64,000 bases of DNA from Prinsepia uniflora (GCA_032719365.1 CM064871.1:33205566-33269565); one strand, 5' to 3'; positions 1 to 11,340 are shown, counted from the stretch's first letter. The notes: generated by a model not told the origin, from the sequence alone. A program made the numbers and translations.

Positions 1-446
1 ACAAGTGCTAGCGTTTCGTGCATTTCCTCCATCTTTCTCTAGAAAATCTTACACCCATGCTCAGCCCATGGAAATTTTCACAAAGGAGACTTGACTTAAT
101 TAGCAAGATGCTGATCGGAAAGGACCAGACAGAGTACGCCGTCATTGCAATGGACTATTTCACGAAGTAGGTCAAAGCCAAGGCTCTCGCCTCCATCACT
201 ACGACCCAGATTGAAACGTTTATCTTCCAAAACATCAAATGTCGTTTCAGTTTTCCACAAAATATTATTACAGATGACATGAAGCAATTTGACAATGCTC
301 GCTTGCTCGTCTTCTGCGGAAGACACAACATCAACAAGTTCTTTGCCTCCCAGACTCATCCACAATCAAATGGCCAGGTCGAGGCTGTCAACAAAATCAT
401 CAAACCCACTCTAGAGACTCAACTCGATGAAACCAAAGGCAAATCG
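1..446 (+). pseudogene. Tat-type gypsy integrase core, copy 1
   Basis: Translation gives the catalytic-core part of a Ty3/gypsy integrase: an AMDYFTK block, an ITDDMKQF block (normally ITDNGxQF) and a THPQSNGQVEAVN block holding the catalytic Glu. The core is broken by stop codons, for example where YFTKW is expected near 168-172. The lineage call comes from the adjoining RT and second RNase H at 12585-13910. The reading stops near 446, where an unrelated reverse LTR is inserted, and resumes at 8222. Non-functional relic. Confidence 0.85.
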
Positions 447-2396
447 TCAAAAAAAATTATACATGTTTTATTAAACAAAGAACTCTGAACACTAACTCTA
501 GAGTGATACTTTTCAAGTGCACAAAATTGTGTAACAAAGTTTAGTAGGATTGCAAAGGTCGATCCCTCAAGGACTTGTTTCAACGGGATTCCACTTTAGA
601 ATATAAAGAGATGAAAACTTGGTTGATTGATTAACGCGAACTAGGGCTTACTATTCACCATTTACAAATTATAGTTGTCGTTAGATTTCCTTGACCTAAT
701 TACTATGCCTATTCTGAATTAAGTGCTCATGCAGGGGTCTGACTAAGGCCTAACCCACACCCATTATCCTCTCTTAATTTGCATTTTAAGATTAATTTCC
801 ATTGTAAAACTTCTATTATCGATGGTGCGTGATAATGCATGAAACACAAAGAGGATTTAATGACACTACACTACCCCTAGAAAAGTGATGTACAATCCTA
901 GGTTGTCATGAGTTTAAATTACGAATAAGATTCCCCCTCTGAAACGTGATGCTATTAATTTCAAAATAATATGATGGTTCGTCAAGAAATTACATTGATA
1001 ATTATACACAAATAAGGTAGCTATGCTTATAAGCGTAAACTGAGTTCATGGAGTAGAGTAATCCAAAAAATTCAGCATACATAATAATCATAGTCAAGAG
1101 CCAGAAATCTAAGTACAAACAAACATGGTGAGGGCTTCAAGCAACCCCAATCTTAAAGGAAACTACTCACACATGCTTCGATTAATCAACATTGTAACAG
1201 AGTGCATAAAACGTACAGAGAAAAGGAAATTTAAAACACAAATACAAAGGAGCAGTGAGGCGTAGAAAAAGGGGTACAAACACGTCTTCGTCTCCCAAGC
1301 TTCACGACAAAACCTTAGAACAAAACTGAATGGAAAACTGAAGGTACTTTAATGAACGTGGCAAAGAAAACTGAAAACAATTATTCTAAGGTATGCGTTT
1401 TTATGTATATGTGGTAACCCTAATTTTTCTAAATACAAGAATATTTATAGAGAGGCATGAATCCTCTAAAACATAGGAGAGATTTTGGCAGGAAATCTTT
1501 GTATAACTTGGATTGGAACACATGTCTTGCTTTGAGTGGAAGAGCAAATCTGAATTTGATGAGGAAAGGGTTTTTTTTATTGTTTTTTTTTTTTGCGGCA
1601 AGAACAAACACAAGGGCTCTGCCTTCTCTCCAATCTTTAAGGAACTTATCACGCTGAAAATAAGGAAGGATAAGCTAGTCAATCCCATAAATCTTGAACT
1701 TGGACAACTGGTGCACGTTGAGATTGGTTCAAACTTATTCCAAGTGTGAACATAAGTCAATGACGGCCAAGAAAAAGGGTAGGAAGCTTCTAGGTCAATC
1801 TTGGGTGATTTAATTGCATCAATGATGTGTTTTTGACACTTGGAGATGAGCTGGGTGGTTTGATCACGTCCAAGACATTGGAAAATGCAAGAACAGGGCC
1901 AAGACCCTAGAAGAACACGAACCGGGGCCTAAAAATAGTGATTTTCAAAGTACCTCAGAACTTGGCCATGACGGAACACCTCGATAGAAGGCACATATTG
2001 TGTCCCAAGAGGATATAGAGGGCCAAAAAATATGGCCGTTCGGACATCAGAACAAGGAGGCCAAAAGTTGGCTAGAAGTTGCTCTTGAGTTGCTTGTGGC
2101 ATGCTCCAGAGGATCCATTTTCGAAAGTGTGGCAAACCAGGCCTTCACAGTGTACTTGGAACGTGTGCTCCCAATAAGTCATAAGAACACAGAGGGGCCC
2201 TAAAAATATTCATGGGAAGACATATAATAGAGGGGTTAAAATGGGGTATATTGAGGTGTGTGAAGGGGCTGGCACATGAGCATCCAGTGGCATGTCCATG
2301 GGCAAGACTAGAGCTCGGTAAGGGATAGAAGCATGGCTAGGGGCTAGGGGCACGGCTAAGGACTCAGTTGAGAGTTTAGGTCCAAATTTGGCCCGC
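447..2396 (-). mobile_element. Reverse-oriented Athila-like LTR inserted in Tat integrase (right part)
   Basis: The sequence splits the Tat integrase frame and resembles the reverse-oriented LTR at the window end (63339-64000), including shared blocks around 'aaaggtcgatccc' and 'gtgataatgcatgaaac'. On the minus strand it carries a TATAAATA box (1442-1449) followed by a transcribed part running leftwards. Its other end is at 8113-8221, because a 5.7 kb element sits inside it. I find no matching partner LTR or internal domain, so it is probably a solo LTR of about 2 kb. Exact termini and TSD are not resolved. Confidence 0.6.
1442..1449 (-). promoter_or_regulatory. TATA box of reverse LTR
   Basis: TATAAATA on the minus strand, preceded by the pyrimidine-rich CTCTC. 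It is placed as expected for the U3/R boundary of the minus-strand LTR. The same site occurs in the second copy near 16441-16448. Confidence 0.5.
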
Positions 2397-3769
2397 TGAT
2401 AAGCTGATAATTAGACATCTTTTAATATCAATTTTCCTTATGTTTTACTTTGTTAGAACCGTAATAGTGTCATTTCTAACTTACTTTATGAATTTTAGGT
2501 ACTAACGCAAAAATGATGAGTTAAAGGTCCAAAAATGATGAAATGAAACATTTAGCCTTGGAGCCCAAATCGAGCCCGTGGGCAGCCCATGGGCATACCC
2601 ATGTGCCAACACCATCTACGAAGATGTTCCACCGAGAAGGACCTACCCGTGTACCTGAGCTTATGCCCAGCGAGTGCCCGTTCCTAGCGAGTGCCCATGC
2701 CCAGTGGTGCACCTTCCTTTTGGCACAAGGACTAATGTTACTTCCCAAGTGCGGCTAGGATTTCCAAAAGGCAGCTAGGACACCAAAATGCAGCAATGAC
2801 ATGAAACAATCACCCAAGTGCGATTAGGATTAGAATAATCCCTCAAAGTGCGGCAAAACCTTCCCTTTTGCAATTTGGATATGTAGCCGCATATTTCCTT
2901 CTCTTTTTATACAAGGATTATTACTAGATTAGGACTTGTCTTTCTTATTCAATTAGGATTGAGCTAGGGCTTTTTTCTATGCCTATAAATACTTAGTTTT
3001 ATTCATTAGTGAATGGGTCTCTCATTCTTTACACCAAAACTCTTCTTAAACCAATTTTCCCTTTTTAACAATTCGAGATTTCTTTTGCAAAGTCCATTTA
3101 CACCATACACCATAATAAACACCTTCATCCATGACAAACTAGGGCAATTCTTGGTTGTCTCACCAAGGAGTGTTGAGCCACTTTGCATCCCTAGGGAAAT
3201 TCCCGAGATTAAAAGTGTAACTCGATCCTCTTATCCTGTAATTATCTTTTGTTATTGAATATCCTTTTGTTGGATCGATCATTAATAAATTTCCGGTTTT
3301 ATATCTTATATGAATTTCAATAATCTTCCATATGTTCTAATACCTTAGCTTTTTCTATGCTTGTATGTTGTGCTTAATGCTTGATTGGATCTCTAGGGTA
3401 ATTCCCGAGTCTAGATCATTGAAAGTGTTTAGGGTAATTCCCGGCATGTACTTGAGATAATATGTTTGTGTTTCATAAAACTAAGGTTATGGAATTTTGT
3501 AGGGTTTGGCCTTAGCATAATTTATGAATGAGTTAAGTTTTAATAGATTAGGTTAGTTTAATCACGTAGAACATTAAAATCCATCAATTACCCCTAATTA
3601 ATCAATCAATCGACAATCATTCTTAGGTAATCTCAATCCCCAGTTTAGAATGATCCCTATTTACTAATGCTACAATCTACAAAAAAAAAGTGGTTTTAAT
3701 TTGCATATGTTTTCATTAAGTGTTGAGTGTGACTTTGTGTTTACTTTAATGCTTGATTATTGCATATCA
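2397..3769 (+). repeat. 5' LTR of LARD-like element, copy 1
   Basis: About 1373 bp, starting TG and ending CA. It aligns along its length with 6290-8107 once the Cassandra insertion is removed. Shared blocks include 'tctctcattctttacacc', 'gcttgattggatctctagg' and 'catatgttttcattaagtg'. The divergence between the two LTRs is plain (many substitutions and small indels), so the element is old relative to the tandem duplication. Confidence 0.85.
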
Positions 3770-3774
3770 ATTTT

Positions 3775-3792
3775 TGGCGTCGTTGCCGGTGA
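3775..3792 (+). other. Primer-binding site (tRNA-Asp type)
   Basis: TGGCGTCGTTGCCGGTGA lies five bases after the LTR end. It differs at two positions from the Athila primer-binding site at 26216 (TGGCGCCGTTGCCGGGGA), which pairs with the 3' end of tRNA-Asp. Confidence 0.8.
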
Positions 3793-4455
3793 TTGAAAAA
3801 TCTCGTGTAATCTCGTTTGTGTAAATATGTTTATAGTGTAACTATCTTACTTGTGCATAACTTCCATACTTGTACATTAATTGCAATTGTAAATATTAAA
3901 TATGTTTTAATTTTTTCGTTTTCTGGAACTCTTCACTGCCTTGTTTTGTGAAATTTATTTGACATAGCTAGACATCTTAGAAATTTTTGAAACATTACAG
4001 AGTTGTTTGATGGTGTGTTTAATACGTGCCCATAAACTTGCGCTGAAATCAGACTAGTGAATAATTCTGAAAAGTTCTGACGAGTTGTTGTGCTCAAATT
4101 TGTGTGATTTTGGAATGTGTATTTGTTGTGCATATGTGAACAGATTAAAATTGTATATATTACTTCCTTTTACCTTAGTTCCTAGTTTTTTTAAAACTTT
4201 GTAAACAATCACCTAACTCTTTTGAAGAAACACTAAATATGGCAAATCACTTAATCTAAGGTCCATAAACTAGACTTGGGGACACCCTTGTCAACGAGTT
4301 GGCAAATGAACTTGTCCCTCAGGTTAAAAATGGATTCAAGCCTTACCTAGATCCAATTGGTGAGCACGATGTGGAGTTGGAAAGAGTGCATAGGCGTCAC
4401 ATCGTATGAGTTGATTGAAGCACTTCGTTTACGTTGAATGGACGTTAAACTTAAA

Positions 4456-4474
4456 GCGCTTGTTGGAAGGCAAC
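4456..4474 (+). other. Conserved post-pol motif of Athila elements
   Basis: GCGCTTGTTGGAAGGCAAC corresponds to the motif found 40 bp after the pol stop codon of the Athila element (31969-31990). GTTG and CAAC can pair around a GAAGG loop. See findings. Confidence 0.6.
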
Positions 4475-4632
4475 TCTGTGTATTCTAGAGCTGTGAAGGA
4501 TTTATCAACATAGATTTGCTTTCTCAAACCCTTCACTCTCTTTTATTTTGTTTACTTATGTTATTACTGCTTTATTTTGGTAAATCTTCCTTCCTTACTT
4601 AGATTCTATATTCATTTTCTATATGTATGCTT

Positions 4633-4648
4633 ACATTGAGGACAATGT
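4633..4648 (+). other. Conserved hairpin motif ACATTGAGGACAATGT
   Basis: A perfect 6-bp stem (ACATTG/CAATGT) with loop AGGA. The identical 16 bases occur at 32087-32102 in the Athila element at the same relative place. Confidence 0.65.
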
Positions 4649-6289
4649 CGGATTTAAGTGTGGAGAAAGGGTTTGCACTTTTGTTTGTCATAAAACCATA
4701 AACAAAACAAAAATCCAATCTTTAGTTTTGAATCTTTTTGTTAACGTAGTGTTTTTAACGAGTCTTAGAATGTCCTTTAATCTATTAATGATAAGAATGA
4801 AGGATAAACGAAGACAACATGGCAAAAAGATGATCACTACAACTTGAATTCATTTGTTAATGCTTTGTGATTGAATGTTTATGATTTGTAGTGCATAATG
4901 CATGATAAACTAGTACAGAACGAGCATGTTAAGATATGTATGAAACATATGAACCCTATGTGAGCTTTAGAGCCTTATATACTTCTTCATTTAAATTGAT
5001 ATGCATATGCCTCATAACTGCTTGCCATAAATTTTAATGAACTCTAGAGTACTAGAACTTATTCCTTTTGATTTTCAAAGCCTTTAAGTTAATAAGCTCT
5101 CTGATCTTGGAAATGATTAACCCAATAGGGTTAACACTACTTATTCAAATATCCATATCCCTATTTGATCGCGCAAGTGTGATCCCTTTAGTTTAACCCC
5201 CTTTGAGCCTACATTGAACCTTTTTTTCATCACCCTCAGATGACCTACTCACATGAACTTAGTATAGACATCTTTTACCCTTGTTCCTCGAACTTGGTTG
5301 AAGACTTGAAAGATGGAATGAGATACAAGAAATCGCTTTGATGATTGAAGACTTATATGTAAGCATAAGGAAGGACTTGTTCAAACTATGTTATTATTCA
5401 TTTCATTACCTCTCAAAAGAAGAAAAACAAATGTATGAAAAGAAAGAAAGAAAAAAAAAAAGGGAGAACAAAGTTCTATGAGGTAATGAGTTATGAGTTG
5501 AGCTAAGTCCCGTATACCTGTGATTTGGAACAATGAAGAATGTAGGTATACAAGGAGAATCTAGGCCCCTTCACCTAATTGCAAACTCAAAGATGTCGAT
5601 AATAAAGATCAAGGCCCAACAAGATGATACTTGGCCTATGATTATGAAAAAACACTTATGCCTTTGTAATGGAGCCATTTGTTAAGTCGCGGAAAACAAA
5701 TTAACACCACTATCCTAAACTCCATGCCTCTATACCTAGCTACATTACAACCTTCAATAAACACCTTATGATCCTTGAGCTGAGTGAATTTTGATGGATT
5801 GAGTCTATTACTTGAGTAAGCTTATGGTTTTGGTTCATTTGTGAAAGTATGTTACTTTCTTATGGTTTATGTTTGAAATTTTTATGAAGTACTTAATTTC
5901 TATAATGTGAGCATCTTTCTCACATACCTCGAGTGAAAACACAAACCCCTTACTATTGGGTAGAAATCATGAGTGCATATCACTATGAGTTGATTCATAC
6001 TTATTCTATTCATGTTAAGATACATTCACCGAGTTTACTCATTGTCTTACTTGTCAAGGAACTTTGTGACTTTGTATTAGCTTTTGAATTCCATGTGCTA
6101 AACAGCTTTTTAGTGTAAATCTTTGATGTCATACGTATGTTGATAAAATTTGAACCAATTGGTTAAGGGCTTAGTAGTTTTTCTTTGTTTTAGAAAGAAA
6201 AACAAAAAGAAAAAGAATTATATATTTCAAGTTTTTGGTTAGTTTTGATATTTTCTAGGGCCTAGCAAAGTCTAAGTGTGGGGGGAATT

Positions 6290-8107
6290 TGATCAGCTTA
6301 TAATTAGTCATCTTTTATATAAATTTTCCTTATATTTTATTTTGTTAGAACCGTGATTATGCCATTTCTAACATACTTTATGAAATTTAGGTACTAACTC
6401 AAAATGCTGAGTTAAAGGTAAAAAAGTAAAGAAATGGAACATTTAGCCTCGGAGCCCAAATCGAGCTAGTGTGCCAACACCATGTCCCAAGATGTTCCAC
6501 CAAGAAGGACCTGCCTGTGTACTTGAGCTTACTCCTAGCAATTGCGCTTGCCTAGTCAATGCCCTTACCTAACGATTGCGCATGCCCAACAGTGCACCTT
6601 GGCACAAGGACTAATGTTAGGATTTCCAAAAGGCGACTAGCACACCAAAATAGGAAAAAGACTTGAAACAATCTCCCAAGTGTGATAAGGATTAGATTAA
6701 TCCCTCAAAGTGTGGCAAAAACCTTCCTTTTGCAATTTGGATATGTAGCCGCATATTTCCTTCCCTTTTCATACACGGATTATTACTGGATTAGGATTTG
6801 TCTTTCTTGTTCAATTAGGATTGAGCTAGGGATTTTTCTTTCTTATTCATTCGTGAAGGGGTCTCTCATTCTTTACACCAAAACACTGCTCAAACCAATT
6901 TTCCCTTTTTAACAATTCGAGATTTCTTTTGCAAAGTCTATTTACACCATACTCCATAATAAACACCTTCATCCGTGACAACCTAGGGAAATTCTTAGTT
7001 GTCTCACCAAGGAGTGTCGATCCACTTTTTATCCCTAGGGAAATTCCCGAAATTAAAAGTGTAGCATGATCCCATTACCCTATAATTGCCTTTTGTTATT
7101 GAACATTGTTTTGTTGGATTGATCTTTTATACAATTATAGTTTTATATCTTATATGAATTTCAATAATCTTCCTTGTATTCTAATATCTTAATTTTTGTT
7201 ATGCTTGTATGTTGTGCTTAATGCTTGATTGGATCTCTAGGGCAATTCCTGATTCTAGATCATTGAAAGTGTTTAGGGCAATTTCGAGCATGTACTTAAG
7301 ATAATATGTTTGTGTTTCATAAAACTAAGGTTATGAAATTTCGTAGTTTTTGGAATTCGCATAATTAATGAATGAGTTAGGTTTAAAGATGAGTTGATTA
7401 ATGTAAATAATAGATTAGGTTAGTTCAATCACATAGAACATTAAAATCCATCAATTACCCCTAATTAATAATCACACGGAAATCAAACTTATGTTGTCAG
7501 GACCCAACCCTCCTCGGTCAGGACCCGACTCTAGCACGATATTGTCCGCTTTGGGCCTCCTTGCCCTAGCTCAATCCACCCCCCTTAGAGCCCAGCGTCC
7601 TCGCTGGCACATTTCTCGGTCGGGGTCTAGCTCTGATACCATTCTATCAGGACCCGACCCTCCTCGGTCAGGACCCGACTCTAGCACGATATTGTCCGCT
7701 TTGGGCCTCCTTGCCCTCACGATTTTTTTTCAGGAGATCACGATGCAACTTCCCAAGGAGTCACCCATCATGGAATTGCATCAACCTAAACTCGCTTAAC
7801 TTTGGAGTTCTAACCAAACCCAAAGTCACTGAGCTCCCAAAAGGCCTCGTGCTAGATAGGTGTGTACCTACACCTTTAAGGCACACCACCATTCCCCTCC
7901 CAGATTATTCCCCTCACAGGAATGTGGGATCGTTTACCGTTCCTTCTAAGACTCGGGTCTTACGTATGTACCCTTAATCCCCGGTTTAGAACGATCCATT
8001 TTTACCAATACTACAATCTATTATAAAAATGTTTTAATTTGCATATGTTTTCATTAAGTGCCGAGTGTGACTTTGTATTTATTTTAATGCTTGATTATAG
8101 CATATCA
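6290..8107 (+). repeat. 3' LTR of LARD-like element with nested Cassandra, copy 1
   Basis: It starts TGATCAGC right after the polypurine tract and ends CATATCA. Removing the 475 bp of nested Cassandra plus TSD leaves about 1343 bp, close to the 1373 bp of the 5' LTR. Confidence 0.85.
7495..7964 (-). mobile_element. Cassandra TRIM, minus strand, 3' LTR internally deleted (copy 1)
   Basis: Read on the minus strand: a 5' LTR (7964-7645) with 5S rRNA-like sequence, the primer-binding site GGTATCAGAGC (minus strand, 7641-7631), a ~70 bp internal segment ending in a polypurine tract (reverse of ATCCACCCCCC, 7574-7584), then only 79 bp of 3' LTR (7495-7573). About 250 bp are missing from the middle of that LTR. 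TSD tatgt occurs on both sides (7490-7494, 7965-7969). The LTR start has mutated from TG to CG. It is the same family as the complete Cassandra at 13916-14648. It has no coding capacity; ORFs across it are spurious. Confidence 0.85.
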
Positions 8108-8112
8108 CCCAC

Positions 8113-8221
8113 TTCTTCGTTTCAAGCCAGAATTCATCCTTTTTTTTTCATTAGCTTAAGATTAACCCTATATTCATATAATCTAGGGATAAGAAAAGTC
8201 ATTGAAATAATACATAGATAA
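8113..8221 (-). mobile_element. Remainder of the reverse LTR that interrupts Tat integrase
   Basis: A short AT-rich piece between the LARD-like element and the resumption of the integrase frame at 8222. It is the other end of the LTR at 447-2396. I could not find a clean TSD; 'ataca' occurs near both ends (459-463, 8210-8214) but the LTR termini there are not TG/CA. Confidence 0.5.
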
Positions 8222-8705
8222 TGATTGATCAAATTCTCCTCAATGCACTCTGGTCATACAGAACCACTTATCGAATATCAACAAACATAATACCATTCTC
8301 AATGACTTTTGGAATCGAGGCAGTCATCCCAACCGAGACATATGAGACTTCTTACCGGTTGCTGACTTATGAACCTGAACAGAATGAGCAACAGTTGGCA
8401 CTCCGCTTGGATCTCATCGAGGAGAACCAGGAGTAAGCCTACCTGAGGAACATCGCCTGCAAGCAGTGACTCAGCCAATACCATAATCCAAGAGCCAAAC
8501 CTCACACCTTTCAAGTAAGGGATTGGGTCATAAGGAAGGTTAGCCTCCTAAGCAAAGATTGCTCAACTAGAACTCTTGGACCAAACTAGGAAGGCCCCTA
8601 CAAGATTACAGGGGCCTACTGACCTGGCACATACGAGTTTACCAGAGGGCATACAGCTCAGTCATCCATGGAATGCCGACCACCTAAAGAAATATTTCAT
8701 ATGAC
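8222..8705 (+). pseudogene. Tat-type gypsy integrase C-terminal part, copy 1
   Basis: The frame resumes with LLNALWSYRTTYR, the block that directly follows the integrase core in Ty3/gypsy elements. TETYETSYRLLTYE and a C-terminal 'VRDWVIRKV...GPYKI' module follow. Stop codons (for example at 8434-8436 and 8467-8469) interrupt it. With 1-446 it forms one integrase split by about 7.8 kb of later insertions. Confidence 0.8.
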
Positions 8706-8849
8706 CAGCTTGGCCAAGACATCAGAGGCCATCCACTTTTCCTTATTGTCTCTTATCTGCTACTGTAACTAGCCAAATTTGACCCACAATATCAATGACA
8801 AGTTTTCTTCACAATTCATAATATACACATGACAACAAAAAATTACGTG
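8706..8849. other. Post-pol spacer of Tat element
   Basis: No feature recognised. The stretch links the integrase end to the tandem array. Confidence 0.4.
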
Positions 8850-9655
8850 CAAACTCAAACATACAGGTTAGAGTATAGGTCACACTCAGCCTACACGCTA
8901 CACTTCGCCTCGACTCAAACATACGATTCGGAGTACAGGGCACTCGGTCTACACTCTACATTTGACCTCGACTCAAATATACAAGTCAGAGTATAGGCAT
9001 ACTCGACCTACACTTGAACCTTGGGCGTATGACTCAAACAACTCGAGTCGAAGTATAGGTCGCACTCGGCCTACACTTGACACTTGGCCTCGACTTAAAC
9101 ATACGAGTCGGAGTACAAGCGCACTCATCCTACACTTGAATCTTGGGACTACGACTCAAAAAAATCGAGTTAGAGTATAGGGCACACTCGACCTACACTC
9201 TACACATGGCCTCGACTCATACATACGAGTCGAAGTACAGGCACACTCGGCCTACACTCGAACCTTGGGCCTACAACTCAAACAAATTGAGTCGAAGTAC
9301 AGGTCGCACTCAACCTACACTCTACACTTGGCCTTGACTCAGACATTTGGGTTAGAGTACATGCACACTTGTCCTCCACTCAAACCTTAGTCGTATGACT
9401 CAAATAAATCGAGTCGGAGTATAGGTCGGACTCAGCCTACACTCTACACTTGGCCTTGAATCAAACATACAAGTCAAAGTACAGGTCGCACTCGGCCTAC
9501 ACTCTGCACTTGGCCTCGACTCAAACATACAAGTTGGAGTACAAGCATATACTCGAACCTTGGACCTACGACTTAAACATATCCAGTCAGAGTATAGGTC
9601 TCACTCATCCTACATACTAAACTTCGCCTCGACTCAAACATTAGATTCGAACCAT
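8850..9655 (+). repeat. Degenerate tandem array, ~60/~118 bp units, copy 1
   Basis: Some 7 to 13 units, depending on how they are counted, built from the modules 'gactcaaacatacgagtcggagtacagg', 'cactcggcctacactctacacttggcctc' and 'cactcgaaccttgggcctac'. The long period alternates two ~60 bp modules. The short ORFs across it only reflect the repeat (recurring RHTRPTLEPWAY, RTRPTL). Such arrays between pol and the 3' LTR are known in Tat-lineage elements such as Grande, so I take it as part of the Tat element. Confidence 0.85.
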
Positions 9656-9765
9656 TACACGGCCTACTATCTTGGGTTGGTTAGAGAACAAAACATACAC
9701 TTCCTACTTGGTGCATTATCAGGAGTCGGTTGCAAAACCAAACTTGAAATAAGAATTGCAATATA

Positions 9766-11210
9766 TGTTAGGTCATATTTTATGCATTTTTCCATGCATT
9801 ATTATCTTTGATGTACTACTAATATCTTTCATCACATAGGAGAAAATGATAATTTTTGTGAGAGTTGTGCAGGATTGGACATTATGTCGAATTAGAATGT
9901 TTTCGGTGTAAAAGGAGGAAATTCGGAGTTGAAAGAGCTTACTTATGGAGCAAGGAAAAATAATGTGGAAAACAAAAAGCTGTCACTATTCAGGAATCAC
10001 TATGCAGGCCAGACACTATTCAGAAATCACTATGCAGGCCAGACACTATTCAGGAATCACTATGCACACCTGACACTATTCACGTGAATAGTAGCAGATT
10101 ACATGTTTTTCCTTATTTGCCCTCATGTTTTCTTGCCTATTTAAGCCCTCTTCACTCTCAAAATAGGAGGGCCTCTACACACAACAAAGAAATCAGATCT
10201 GCTCTTCTTTTTCATTCCCCTTCTCTTCCAGTGAGAAAACCTCAAGAATTCCATAACCATCTCCCCTCTTCCATCCTTTTGCATCTCTTTCCCATGTACC
10301 TCAATCTCTCATCATAAAAGCTCCAAAATTCCTTCATCAAATTCGTCATCCATCATCTTTGTGTGTGAAGAAGAAGCCCTTTTCAGTTCTGGAGAAGAAG
10401 ACTGCCTTCTACTTAGAGTTTGCTGCATCCATGTCTTTAATTAATGCTTTTATGTTGATTAGATACATGTGTAGCTAATTTCTCATCTAGGGTTCTTGAT
10501 GTAACCATGTAAACTCAGTCTATGTTATGATTGAAGTATTCTGATTTCTGCAAACTCTTCTTTGTTTCATTCATTTTAATTATTGATTCATATGTGATTC
10601 TAGTTCTTGATCACCATTAGGGTTCCATATGCCTAGTTAGATGTAGAGCGCATGCCATGCCTAAGTTTAATTGATTTATGAATGAAAGAATAGGGTTAGT
10701 GAGTACATGCCATGCCACTAAATCTGTTTGGTCATATTTATTTTTTTTCTCATACTTAAAGGCTTTCTAGGAGTAATCTAAAGTACATGCCATACTTAGG
10801 TTGCAATTAGAAGGACTAGATAGTGTTCCACATGCCATGGCCTATCTTACTTAAGTGAAAACGATCCTTAGAGCAGGTTGGGAAGATCAGGTACTTTAGT
10901 CACTGTATTCATAGAATCAAGGTTACATAGGTGAAGTCAAAACCCTAGCTTCCATCTCCATACTTTTCTCAGTCTTTTCTATCCATCTTCATTTACTTAA
11001 AGTTTTAATTTCAGTTTAACGTCCTTACATATCACAAATCAAAACACAATTCTGTTTTATTTTCAGTTCTTTTAATTCCACTAGTTAATTGAGTCAGTAT
11101 AGGGTTATTTAGAGGTAATTGTGAAGCCTAATCAGTCTCTGTGGTTCGACACCCTTACTTGTGCATTACCATTACTACAATAGTAGTGTATAAGCTAGGA
11201 TAAATCAACA
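9766..11210 (+). repeat. Athila 5' LTR, copy 1
   Basis: 1445 bp, TGTTAGGTC...AAATCAACA. It carries three 30-bp direct repeats (9984-10073), a run of ATGCCATG-type motifs (10649-10845), and a TATTTAAG element (10138-10145) that could be a promoter element. Confidence 0.93.
9984..10073 (+). repeat. 30-bp triple repeat in Athila LTR
   Basis: Three head-to-tail 30-bp units beginning CACTATTCAGGAATCACTAT, with a partial fourth. The same block occurs in the second 5' LTR (24984-25073), and in the 3' LTR it is split by a solo-LTR insertion. U3 repeats of this kind often act as enhancers; that role is inferred only. Confidence 0.9.
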
Positions 11211-11214
11211 ATTT

Positions 11215-11232
11215 TGGCGCCGTTGCCGGGGA
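11215..11232 (+). other. Athila primer-binding site, copy 1
   Basis: TGGCGCCGTTGCCGGGGA, four bases after the LTR end, complementary to the 3' end of tRNA-Asp as is usual for the Athila lineage. Confidence 0.9.
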
Positions 11233-11340
11233 CTGATTTAAGTCCTTTGCAATTGGTTACCAACTTAGCCCTATAATCTGTTTTCTGTTTTAGTTTGTTT
11301 ACAGCTTGAGTTATTCATATCTTTGTGTGTCAGGTTTTGA

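Larger units (their letters stand above)
3793..6289 (+). other. Internal non-coding domain of LARD-like element
   Basis: There is no open frame with recognisable domains; the short ORFs (for example 4623-4847 and 5933-6118) look random. Landmarks are the GCGCTTGTTGGAAGGCAAC motif (4456-4474), the hairpin ACATTGAGGACAATGT (4633-4648), an A/G-rich tract (5407-5464) and the polypurine tract AAGTGTGGGGGGAA (about 6274-6287). The order matches the 3' untranslated part of the Athila element at 31930-33668, which suggests gag-pol was lost between about 3850 and 4450. Confidence 0.7.
2397..8107 (+). mobile_element. Non-autonomous Athila-like element (LARD-like), copy 1
   Basis: It has two LTRs (2397-3769 and 6290-8107) that begin TGATAAGC/TGATCAGC and end GCATATCA. 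A primer-binding site for tRNA-Asp follows the first LTR and a G-rich polypurine tract precedes the second. The flanks are cccgc (2392-2396) and cccac (8108-8112), a TSD with one mismatch. The internal 2.5 kb has no retrotransposon coding frame but keeps two motifs that lie just after pol in the autonomous Athila element of this window. The 3' LTR contains a Cassandra insertion. I infer a gag-pol-deleted Athila derivative that would depend on proteins supplied in trans. Confidence 0.85.

Noticed and set aside
2521..3258. ORFs of 60-81 codons on both strands
   Set aside because: All fall within the LARD-like LTR; no domain or codon pattern.
7491..7977. Proline/serine-rich proteins (102 and 88 codons)
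   Set aside because: They lie across the reverse strand of a Cassandra LTR, and the same strings appear in the minus-strand frames of 13863-14435. Non-coding.
459..8214. TSD 'ataca' for the reverse LTR
   Set aside because: Present near both ends, but the LTR termini next to it are not TG/CA and the integrase frame suggests the real junctions are at ~446 and ~8222.
8962..9337. Small repeat proteins with RHTRPTLEPWAY motifs
   Set aside because: Produced by the tandem array; frames open by chance because the unit lacks stops.
8850..9655. CRISPR-like repeat array
   Set aside because: No constant spacer structure; modules are contiguous, degenerate tandem repeats in a plant retrotransposon.
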